Shown: positions 15,605 to 23,146 of the stretch, piece by piece | Layout of the letters: the number at the start of each line of letters is the position of its first letter | How positions within the stretch are numbered: the stretch's first letter is position 1 | Source of the DNA: Ilumatobacteraceae bacterium | GTDB taxonomy: Bacteria; Actinomycetota; Acidimicrobiia; Acidimicrobiales; Iamiaceae | Assembly: GCA_025463265.1 (NCBI GenBank) | Contig: JAOBWH010000008.1 | Span: forward strand, 1 to 55,476 | Length of the DNA: 55,476 bases | Reading direction: 5' to 3' | Notes under the pieces: model-generated | Database searches by the model: none | Told to the model about the DNA's origin: nothing | Seen by the model: only the letters and a program-made list of their open reading frames with translations | Translations under genes and position numbers: made by a program

Positions 15605-17352
15605 GCGAACTCCGCCCCGTGCACGACGGACCGGCTGACCACGCCCTTCGACGCCGTGGGGTCCTTCCCGATCTCGTAGTCGAGGAAGAACTCGGGCTCG
15701 ATGACGAACTGGACCAGATCGCCGTCGTCGTCGATCCAGTAGTGGTTCAAGGGCACCGATCGGGGTGCCACCACGACCGATGCGGCCACGCGGGTGCGGT
15801 CGGACCGGTTGGTCAGCGAGCCGTGCACCATCCGGTTGTCCATGATGACGGCCTGACCGGCTCGGACCGGGACCGGCACCCGATCCCCACTCGCCAGCGA
15901 AGTGTGCCGGTCGTAGTCCCGCACGTTCACCGGCCGGATGAAGTCGACGTTGCGGTGCGACCCGCGGAGCATCGTGAGGGCGCCGTGATCCTCGGGAACG
16001 TCCTCGAGGGCGCACCACACGGTGGCCGACGACGCGATGTCCTCGTCGACGAAGTTCCAGTCGAGGTGGCCGGGGACGGGCTCGCCGCCAGGGAGCTTCA
16101 CGGTGAAGTTGGCCAGGCACAGCCGGTGGTCCGCCAGGATCGGCTCGAGCGCCGGCTCGAGCGCGCCTCCGATGAGCGAGAACACCTTGCGGCGGTACTC
16201 GACCCGCTCGTCGTACATCGTGGTGTGGAAGCCGGTGGCGAACTCGCCGTCCCACTGGTTGCCGTGCTCGAGGTCCTCGTAGGCGGCGCGCAGCTCGGCA
16301 CAGGCCGCCGGGTCGAGGAGGTCGACCACGAGGTAGCCCTGCTCGCGGAACTGCACCTCCAGCGCGTTGGCCTGGAAGGTGCGCGGCCGGAGGTCGCTGA
16401 CCGCCGGTGCGTCCACCTCGGGTGCGTCGACCGCGGGTGCGCTCCGGCTGCGGAGCGACTGCCAGAGACCGGAGAGCCGCGACCGAGGAGCCGCCGGCGG
16501 GGCGGCCGGGTCCGGAACCGCCCCCGGCCCGATGTCAGCCGGACGGCAGCGATCGAGGAGCTCCGGAGCGCTGAGCCCCGCGGGGGCGAAGGGGCGCTCC
16601 CCCTGGCACGGGACGTCGTGCGGCCGCTGGCCCATGTCGAAGGTCTGGAACCAGGCGGCGTCGGGGATGTCGAACGCCCAGACGCGCCCCGAAGGGTCGC
16701 AGTAGTGGTGCTGGAGCACCGCTTCGGTCGGCACGAACGCACCGGCGATGGCGATCCGGGGGGCGTCGGTCCAGTTCGGCGGGGACCGGTGCGCCACCGC
16801 GTGGTCGAGGGCGATCGCGCTCCCTGCGGTCAGGGGCCACGAGGCGAGGTCGCCGTCGCCCAGCCCCCGCAACGGGTCGTCGTAGGTCTCGGGGAGCAAC
16901 GGGCTGCAACGGGCGTGGGTCAAGACCCGGTGGCTGCCCGGCAGCAGCTCCAGCGCGCCGTTGCGCTGCTCGACGTCCACCAACGGGCACCAGACCGTGA
17001 CGGAGCGGAAGCGGTCCTCCTGGACGAAGGTCCAGTCCTGGTGGGTTCCCATGGCGCCGTCCTCGCCGGGCCACTTCACGAGGATCGACGTGTTGAACAG
17101 GCGGTAGTCGTCCAAGGTGCTCGAGAGGGCATCGGTGAACACGTCGGCGAGGGCGTCGTGCACGCGCTGGCGGTACTCGTGGTCCCGGCTCTCGTTCGAG
17201 CTGTGCCAACCCGAGCGGGACCCGGTGTAGATGCGCAGCACCTCGTCTCGGAGCTCGGCCACCCGGTCGGGGGTGAAGAGCGAGAGGACGACGGCGCCAT
17301 CGTCGGCGAAACGACGCTGCAGGTCGTCGGAGACGAACGTCGCTCGGTCCAC
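15601..17352 (-). CDS. Tandem double-domain PhyH dioxygenase
   Basis: The 583-residue protein has two complete PhyH domains. Domain 1 has H104, D106 (HQDWTFVQED) and H188 with R199. Domain 2 has H429, D431 (HLDWNFVDED) and H510 with R521. A linker of about 50 residues (roughly 280-325) is rich in proline and alanine and contains a basic amphipathic stretch, SGLWQSLRSRS. Both iron triads look intact, so two successive oxidations on one substrate, or on two sites, are possible. The GTG start at 17352 follows CATACT-GGACGC, a leaderless-type signal. It is the first gene of the operon that continues into 15604 and 14735. Confidence 0.83.
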   Translation of the reverse strand: MDRATFVSDDLQRRFADDGAVVLSLFTPDRVAELRDEVLRIYTGSRSGWHSSNESRDHEYRQRVHDALADVFTDALSSTLDDYRLFNTSILVKWPGEDGAMGTHQDWTFVQEDRFRSVTVWCPLVDVEQRNGALELLPGSHRVLTHARCSPLLPETYDDPLRGLGDGDLASWPLTAGSAIALDHAVAHRSPPNWTDAPRIAIAGAFVPTEAVLQHHYCDPSGRVWAFDIPDAAWFQTFDMGQRPHDVPCQGERPFAPAGLSAPELLDRCRPADIGPGAVPDPAAPPAAPRSRLSGLWQSLRSRSAPAVDAPEVDAPAVSDLRPRTFQANALEVQFREQGYLVVDLLDPAACAELRAAYEDLEHGNQWDGEFATGFHTTMYDERVEYRRKVFSLIGGALEPALEPILADHRLCLANFTVKLPGGEPVPGHLDWNFVDEDIASSATVWCALEDVPEDHGALTMLRGSHRNVDFIRPVNVRDYDRHTSLASGDRVPVPVRAGQAVIMDNRMVHGSLTNRSDRTRVAASVVVAPRSVPLNHYWIDDDGDLVQFVIEPEFFLDYEIGKDPTASKGVVSRSVVHGAEFA

Positions 17353-17358
17353 GCGTCC

Positions 17359-17364
17359 AGTATG
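17359..17364 (-). promoter_or_regulatory. Leaderless-type -10 box for the double PhyH gene
   Basis: CATACT on the minus strand is followed by GGACGC and then directly by the GTG start at 17352. The same spacing of six bases recurs at 26093, 32618 and 53406. Confidence 0.45.
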
Positions 17365-17404
17365 GCAGCAGACCTGCGAGACGGCGCAACGGCTCCGAGG
17401 CGCC

Positions 17405-17863
17405 TCAGGCCAGGCTCACCAGCGCCGCGGCCCGGCCTTCGGTCTGCGACAGCACCCATCCGTCGAGGCGGACCGTGCGGCCCGACGCGTAGTCCTCGGC
17501 CACCTGTGCATCGAGCGTCGACAAGAAGCGCAGGGAGCCGGCCACCCCCGCCGCGACCCCCAACCGCTCGAGGAGCACGTCGCGGTCGTCCTCGTCGGGA
17601 TGGTCCGCTCGGTACCGGCGACCGAGCCGGATGACCGCCCGTTCCGCCTCGGTCGCACCCGACGTCTCCGAACCGTCCGAGGCCGAGCCGTCGGTGCACG
17701 CAGAGAGGAGCGATCCGACCATGCCCGCCGTCAGCCCACTGGCCGCCAGACCGCCGATGACGGCTCGCCTGCTCAGCTGAGGCGCGGGCGCGCCGGGACC
17801 GCCAGCGGGCGCCGGGATGCCGTCCGCATCACCTCCGGAGCGGGCCGTTCCGATCGGGGTCAC
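17405..17863 (-). CDS. Tat-signal small subunit of a GMC oxidoreductase
   Basis: The 152-residue product has a short Pro/Gly-rich start, then a twin-arginine signal (SRRAVIGGLAASGL), ending in SLLSAC, a possible lipobox. The remaining 90 residues resemble the gluconate 2-dehydrogenase subunit 3 type: small helical proteins encoded next to GMC oxidoreductases. Such subunits carry the folded partner through the Tat route or anchor it at the membrane. The GTG at 17863 overlaps the stop of the GMC gene (GTGA), supporting coexpression. The identification rests on gene pairing and the Tat signal more than on specific motifs. Confidence 0.65.
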   Translation of the reverse strand: MTPIGTARSGGDADGIPAPAGGPGAPAPQLSRRAVIGGLAASGLTAGMVGSLLSACTDGSASDGSETSGATEAERAVIRLGRRYRADHPDEDDRDVLLERLGVAAGVAGSLRFLSTLDAQVAEDYASGRTVRLDGWVLSQTEGRAAALVSLA

Positions 17864-19440
17864 GACGCCAGCTCGGATCGGAGCCGCTCGGCCAGCCGGA
17901 TGGCGAGCGCCACGATGGTGAACGTCGGTGGGGACACGCCACCGGTCGAGAACACCGAGCTCCCCGCGACGTAGAGGTTCGCCGTGTCGAACACCCGGCC
18001 GTCGGCGTCCACCACGCCCGAAGACGCCGCCGACGCCATCCGCGTCGTGCACATGTGGTGGTTCCCCGGGAGCACGTCGAAGTCACCGCCCACCGCACCT
18101 GGATCGAGCTCGTAGTCCGAGCCCGACTGGCTCTGACTCGACGAGAACGAGGGGCGGAGCCCTCCCGCCGCCAGCTGGACGTGGCCCAGCCCGGCTCGAC
18201 CGAGCTCCTGGCCCAGGACCTCGCAGAACCGGAGCATCGACCGCCGCTCGACCTCCGCCTGCTTCCAGTGCACGCGCACGCGAGGCACCCCGATCCCGTC
18301 GACGTCGTCGCCGAGGGTGACGCGGGAGTCCGGGTCGAGCTGCTGCTCGCTCGCCACGAGGAGGCTCGCAGAGGTGCCGACGGCCTGGCCGCTCACCGAG
18401 CGGGCGAGGTGCGCGACGTCGGCACCGGTGATCCCCTCCCTCTGCTGGACCGAGCCGGCGGGGAAGGGCTCGGTGAAGATCACGCCACCGGCCCCGACGA
18501 GCTCCTCCTCCCGGATGACCTCGGCCGACAGTTGGGCCACGAGGGACAGCGCGACCTGGTGCTCGCCCACCGCGACCGGCATGGCCTGGAACGCCGGGTA
18601 CTGGTCCGGGCCCCCTCGGAGCAGGGCGAAGCCCGCCAGCGTCTGGAGGTGCTCGGCGAAGAACCGGCCCACCAGATCGTGCCCGTTGCCCACGCCTGCG
18701 GTCCGCACGTCGTTCGAGGCCAGCAGCAGGCGCGGGTTCTCGATGCCTCCCATCGCCAGCACGAAGACGGTGGCCTCGGCGGAGAACGCGACGCCGTCGA
18801 CCGTGGCCAGGCTGATCGACGTGACCAGGTCGCTCTCGGGAGCGACGTTCACCCGGGTGGCGTTGGCGTTGAGCACCACGGTGACGTCATCGCTGGCCAC
18901 CAGCTCCTCCCGGTACACCTCGCCGAACCGCTGGGGCCAGATCTGCCCGGCGACCGCCGAAAGGCGCCCGGGTTCGATCGGCGACGTGCCGGCGTCGTGC
19001 TCCTGCTCCCAGTACGGCCAGTCGAAGCGGTCGCCGGCGAGGCCCACCACGTCGACGGCCCGCTGGTAGTACGGGTCCAGCACGGCGCGCTCGATCGGCC
19101 ACCCGGAGTGCGGGAGCCACGGGCGACGCTCGAAGTCGATGGGGTCGAGGGGCAGGCAGAACCCGCCCCAGTGGTTCGTCGACCCGCCGAAGTAGCGCAG
19201 GCGGTTGTCGGTGAGCTCGGCCGACCCCTCGGGCCCGAAGCGCCGCCCGGTCACTTCGCCGCGGTAGAGGTCGGTGCTCCCGGGGGTGGGCTCCAACCCG
19301 CCGCCTTCGCACAGCAGGACGTCGAGCCCGGACCGGACCAGCTCCCGGGCGATCGTGATCCCGGCGGCCCCGGCACCGATCACGCACAGATCGGCACGCA
19401 GGACCTGTCCGGCTGGGAGTTCCGTGGCGTCGATCAGCAT
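17860..19440 (-). CDS. GMC-family FAD-dependent oxidoreductase
   Basis: The 526-residue protein, from the ATG at 19440, has the N-terminal dinucleotide fold LCVIGAGAAGITIARELV. It also has the RYFGGSTNHWGG region typical of glucose/sorbose-type GMC enzymes, and a C-terminal GNHHMCTTRM segment with the active-site histidine area, then GVSPPTFTIVALAIRLA. GMC enzymes oxidise alcohols, often sugar hydroxyls or lactols. A partner with a Tat signal overlaps the 3' end, suggesting export of the complex. A GTG at 19467 is an alternative start that adds nine residues. Oxidation of a sugar in the glycan pathway is inferred from context. Confidence 0.82.
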   Translation of the reverse strand: MLIDATELPAGQVLRADLCVIGAGAAGITIARELVRSGLDVLLCEGGGLEPTPGSTDLYRGEVTGRRFGPEGSAELTDNRLRYFGGSTNHWGGFCLPLDPIDFERRPWLPHSGWPIERAVLDPYYQRAVDVVGLAGDRFDWPYWEQEHDAGTSPIEPGRLSAVAGQIWPQRFGEVYREELVASDDVTVVLNANATRVNVAPESDLVTSISLATVDGVAFSAEATVFVLAMGGIENPRLLLASNDVRTAGVGNGHDLVGRFFAEHLQTLAGFALLRGGPDQYPAFQAMPVAVGEHQVALSLVAQLSAEVIREEELVGAGGVIFTEPFPAGSVQQREGITGADVAHLARSVSGQAVGTSASLLVASEQQLDPDSRVTLGDDVDGIGVPRVRVHWKQAEVERRSMLRFCEVLGQELGRAGLGHVQLAAGGLRPSFSSSQSQSGSDYELDPGAVGGDFDVLPGNHHMCTTRMASAASSGVVDADGRVFDTANLYVAGSSVFSTGGVSPPTFTIVALAIRLAERLRSELAS

Positions 19441-19560
19441 GGGCGGAGGTGGACCGGCGAGCCGCACGAGCGGGCAGCGGCACAGCCGGCAAAGCGTACC
19501 GTCCTGCCGTCGCTCGTCAGCCCGCGGGTCGGGCGGGGCAGGCCGTGTCGCCGCTCCCGG

Positions 19561-20436
19561 TCACGGCCCGGCCGCGACCTGAGCCAGCCCGGACCGGAAC
19601 CGAGCCTCGGTCATGGAGGACGGCGGGCGGTCGACCAGGGCCGAGCGGGGGACGTCCGCCGATGGGCGGCCCGCTCGGATCTGGCGCACATAGGTGGCGA
19701 GGTCGAGCTCGTAGCACTCGACCTTGCCCGACGGCGTGTCGTCGTCTGCGTAGTAGAAGACCAGCGGCGCCTCGGTCGGCTTCACGATGCCGTGGGCGGC
19801 GAGGCGGACGTCGCCGGTCTGGTTGGGCGGCGAGAAGTGCACGACGCCCGACACCATGAGGACGAGGTCGCCGGCCCGGCAGTCGAGGCGCACCGCGGAC
19901 TCGTGGACCTGCGGGAGCACCTCGTCGAAGACGGCCGGCACGTGCTGCGACCGGATCGCGTTTGTGAAGCGGTGCGAGCCGGGCACCACGTGGAGGGTGC
20001 CGTTGCGCTCGTCGGTGTCCACCAGCGGGATCCAGAGGTAGAGCGAGCGCCAGCGGCGCTCGTCGATCAGCGAGAAGTCCTGGTGGGGGCCGAGCTCACT
20101 GGCCGGCGACGGCGGCTTGACGGACAGATCGAGCCGGATGAGCTCCAGCTCGGTGAGGTCGAACACCTCCCCCAGGTGCGGGCTCACCCGCTGCGCGAGC
20201 TCCGCCGTCAAGAAGTCGCGGACGTCATCCTCGGGCAGGAGGATCGTTGGGAACCAGGCGTCGCCGATGGGGCGCTCCAGGCGCTCCACGGCCTTGCCGA
20301 ACGCCTGCACGCAGCCGCGGACCTCCTCGGGATTCAGGAACGGACCCAGGTTCACGTACCCCTGGTCCTCCAGGGCCCGGGCCACCTCGGAGTCGCGCAG
20401 ACCGAGCACGCGGGCCGCAGGTTCGTCGTCGTGCAC
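19561..20436 (-). CDS. PhyH-family dioxygenase
   Basis: The 291-residue protein has GPHQDFSLIDE (H118, D120), the VVPGSHRF strand and the distal histidine in VVHFSPPNQTGDVR. The GTG start at 20436 is supported by an AGGAGGAG ribosome-binding site about 6 bases upstream. The longer open frame to 20688 covers the divergent promoter and the neighbouring gene and is rejected. Its closest relative in the window is the protein at 27819 (shared SPPNQTG around the distal histidine), but here the canonical aspartate is kept. It is transcribed divergently from the PhyH gene at 20511. Confidence 0.82.
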   Translation of the reverse strand: MHDDEPAARVLGLRDSEVARALEDQGYVNLGPFLNPEEVRGCVQAFGKAVERLERPIGDAWFPTILLPEDDVRDFLTAELAQRVSPHLGEVFDLTELELIRLDLSVKPPSPASELGPHQDFSLIDERRWRSLYLWIPLVDTDERNGTLHVVPGSHRFTNAIRSQHVPAVFDEVLPQVHESAVRLDCRAGDLVLMVSGVVHFSPPNQTGDVRLAAHGIVKPTEAPLVFYYADDDTPSGKVECYELDLATYVRQIRAGRPSADVPRSALVDRPPSSMTEARFRSGLAQVAAGP

Positions 20437-20491
20437 GATCGGCTCCTCCTGGCGCACGTCGCCGCCAGCCTGGTCCGGCGCCGAGACGACG

Positions 20492-20501
20492 AAGCTACAG
20501 T
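20492..20501. promoter_or_regulatory. Overlapping divergent -10 boxes
   Basis: TAGCTT on the minus strand (20497-20492) and TACAGT on the plus strand (20496-20501) share two bases. They would serve the two divergent PhyH genes starting at 20436 and 20511. The plus-strand box ends 9 bases from the ATG, giving a very short leader. Confidence 0.42.
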
Positions 20502-20510
20502 CGATCGGCG

Positions 20511-21449
20511 ATGGCAGCGACACTCCCTCCCGGCTACACCCGCGAGGCGGACGGTCGGCTCCGTCCGCCTCAGATCTTCGCCGACAGCTCGCTCGACGGG
20601 CCGTTCTGGGACGACGGGTTCGTCTCTCGACCGGTGCTGAACCCCGAGGAACTGGTCGATCTGCGAGCCCGCTTCGCGGCACTCGCACCCTACGACGGGT
20701 TCGATCCGACCACCATCGACGGGGCCCGCTGCACCTACCACTGCACCTTCCTGGACGAGGATCGCGGGTACCGCCGCTCGTCCGATGAGCTGGTGCGCGA
20801 CGTGTTCGCCGACAAGCTCAAGGCGATCGTGCCGGGGTACACGATCCTCAGCAGCAACATCTACGTGAAGCCGTCCGGACACGGCCGCTTCGAGATCCAC
20901 CAGAACTGGCCCACCATCGAGGCGCTCGACGTCCCGACGCTCACGGTCTGGGTGCCGCTGCAGGACACGAACTTCGGCAACGGCACGATCCGGCTCGCGC
21001 GCGGGAGCCACCACCTCTTCCCCGACGTCGCCGCGGCCAGTTCGGACCGGTTCTTCGACGAGTTCCAGACCGAGCTGATCGACAACTACCTCGAGCCGGT
21101 GGACGTGCGGGCTGGCGAGGGGCTCATCTTCGACGACTCGCTGCTCCACTGGTCCGGTGCGAACCGATCCGATCGGCCTCGCGTCACGTTCCAGATCGAG
21201 ATGATCCCCAACGACACCCAGGCCATCTTGTGGATCCGCAATCCCTCGGATCCCACCGTCTTCGATCTCTGGGAGATCGACAAGGAGTACTGGATCGAGT
21301 ATCCGATGGAGTCCGTGCTCACGACGCCCGAGGGGCTTCCGTCCGCAGGGCAGCGCCCGAACCCCAACCAGCACATCACGTTCGAGGAGTTCGAGGACGC
21401 CATGCGCCGCCGCAAGGAGATCTTGCACTCGAAGTACTGCTTGAGCTGA
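20511..21449 (+). CDS. PhyH-like protein with HxN in place of HxD
   Basis: The 312-residue protein has the PhyH layout: FEIHQNWPTIEAL (H130, N132), ARGSHHLF and DDSLLHWSGANRSDRPR (H213). The iron-binding aspartate is replaced by asparagine, which in well-studied 2OG enzymes usually weakens or abolishes Fe(II) binding. It may be an altered enzyme or a non-catalytic family member. The C-terminus is charged and ends in RRRKEILHSKYCLS. The ATG at 20511 fits the adjacent -10 box. The methyltransferase at 21531 follows on the same strand. Confidence 0.75.
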   Translation: MAATLPPGYTREADGRLRPPQIFADSSLDGPFWDDGFVSRPVLNPEELVDLRARFAALAPYDGFDPTTIDGARCTYHCTFLDEDRGYRRSSDELVRDVFADKLKAIVPGYTILSSNIYVKPSGHGRFEIHQNWPTIEALDVPTLTVWVPLQDTNFGNGTIRLARGSHHLFPDVAAASSDRFFDEFQTELIDNYLEPVDVRAGEGLIFDDSLLHWSGANRSDRPRVTFQIEMIPNDTQAILWIRNPSDPTVFDLWEIDKEYWIEYPMESVLTTPEGLPSAGQRPNPNQHITFEEFEDAMRRRKEILHSKYCLS

Positions 21450-21530
21450 TCCGGCGGCCCCCGGCGCCACGATCTCGCCCTAGTAGCCCAGCGCCTGTCG
21501 ACACGACCTCGGGAGCCCGACCGCACCGTG

Positions 21531-23018
21531 ATGAGCAAACGCACCGCCGACCTCCTCCACTCGCTGGTGCCGTGGTCGTACGGGTTCCGCTCGCGCGTCG
21601 CGTGGTACGTGGGCGATCGCCGGGCGCACCCGGAGCTCATGGCGTGGTATCCGCGGGAGCGCCTCCTCGACCCGATCGCCAGCCTCGACATGTGCACGCC
21701 GCTCGAACGGGCCTGGAGCGCCCGATACGCCACGACTGACTACGCCGCCGAGGGCGAGATCGTCGAGCTCGGAGCCTGGCTCGGCGGCATCACCCTCAGC
21801 CTGGTCCGAGCGCTCCCCGGCAACCCGGCCTGGGCGGCATCGCCGCGGACCGTCCACGTCTACGACGAGTTCCTCCACGATCGTCAGCGAGAACGCCTGG
21901 AGCGGTCTCCGCTCGAACACGACTACGTGGAACGCGGCTCCTTCGTGCACCACTTCGAGCGGAGGCTGGAGCCCTACGCCGATCGGATCACCCTGCACGT
22001 CGGCGACGTGACCGATGCCGTGTGGACGGGCGGGGGCATCGAGCTGCTGTTCAACGACCTGAGCAAGTCCTGGCCGATCTGGAACGCCGTGCGCTCCACG
22101 TTCTACCGCTCCCTCGTTCCGATGGTGTCGACGGTGGTGGAGCAGGACTTCGCCCACTCGTGGACTCCCTGGCTGCACCTCTGGCACTACCGGGCGCGCC
22201 ACCACTTCCGTTTCATCGAGCACGTCCCCGGGGGAGGCTCGGTCGTCTTCCGGCTCGAGCGGGAGCTGACTCCTGAGCTCCTCGCACCCGACGCCTTCGA
22301 GGACTACGAAGAGGCCGAGGTCGAGGCAGCCTTCCGCTGGGCCGAGTCGCTGGTCGGGGGCTACCTGCGCGGCAACGTCGCCGGCGCGCAGGTGGTGGTC
22401 AACATGTTCAACGACGAATTGGGGCGGGCCACGGAGGTGCTCGCCCGGGCCCTGGCCGCAGCAACGCCCGACGCCGCGAGCCACAGCGAGCTGCTCTCCG
22501 ACGTCGTCCCCGAGCTCGCCCGACGTCTCGAGGAGCGGACGGCGAGCGCCGCCGCGCCGCCCGACCAGGCGGGGGACGAGCCGGTGCCGGCAGCGGCCCC
22601 GGCGCAAGTGGGCGAACCGCCCGGTGGCGACCCGCCAGATGCTCCGCTGGTCCCGTGCGACCTCGAGTCGATCCAGCGAGACCTCGAGTCGTGGTCGGGC
22701 AGGCCATCGCTGCTGGCCACGGCGGTCGACGGGACGATAACCACCATCGACGCGGCACCGGCCTGGTCGCAGTGGCTCCAGCCCGACCAGTGGGTGGGTG
22801 GCAGCCTCGGCCACATCGACGCCGCCTTGGCTGAGAAGTTGCCCGATGGGCGCTGGGTGGGATCGGTGGCGCGCGACGACGGGGCCGCCGAACTGGTGAT
22901 CCTGCTGGGCTCGGCCGGCGCAGGGCGCCGGGTGCGCATGGTCATCGTGCCGTCTGAAGCCGACGACGAGGCGCAGACGATCCTCATCGCCTCGCCCGAT
23001 CTCGATCCCCCGGCGTAA
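21531..23018 (+). CDS. SAM-dependent methyltransferase (TylF-like) with PAS-like C-terminal domain
   Basis: The 495-residue protein has a class I methyltransferase region with motif EIVELGAWLGGITLSL near residues 75-90, followed by YDEFLHDR and an acidic metal-site-like area. It resembles macrocin O-methyltransferase (TylF) types. After an Ala/Pro-rich linker (about 340-375), a C-terminal domain of about 110 residues with TAVDGTITTI, PAWSQWLQP and WVGGSLGHI resembles the C-terminal domains of the radical SAM proteins at 29912 and 35859. Such sharing suggests a common docking or sensing module. GTG at 21528, one codon earlier, is an equally possible start. The acceptor substrate is unknown. 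Confidence 0.7.
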   Translation: MSKRTADLLHSLVPWSYGFRSRVAWYVGDRRAHPELMAWYPRERLLDPIASLDMCTPLERAWSARYATTDYAAEGEIVELGAWLGGITLSLVRALPGNPAWAASPRTVHVYDEFLHDRQRERLERSPLEHDYVERGSFVHHFERRLEPYADRITLHVGDVTDAVWTGGGIELLFNDLSKSWPIWNAVRSTFYRSLVPMVSTVVEQDFAHSWTPWLHLWHYRARHHFRFIEHVPGGGSVVFRLERELTPELLAPDAFEDYEEAEVEAAFRWAESLVGGYLRGNVAGAQVVVNMFNDELGRATEVLARALAAATPDAASHSELLSDVVPELARRLEERTASAAAPPDQAGDEPVPAAAPAQVGEPPGGDPPDAPLVPCDLESIQRDLESWSGRPSLLATAVDGTITTIDAAPAWSQWLQPDQWVGGSLGHIDAALAEKLPDGRWVGSVARDDGAAELVILLGSAGAGRRVRMVIVPSEADDEAQTILIASPDLDPPA

Positions 23019-23146
23019 CCGCCAGCGCGGCTCCCGGCCACGGCGGACCACCGGCCTCGACGAGCGGACGCGGCCAGCACCACAGGAGCGCCGGTGGACG
23101 ACACGCCGCCGCAAGCGATCGACCATCGAGATCACCGTCTGCCAAG

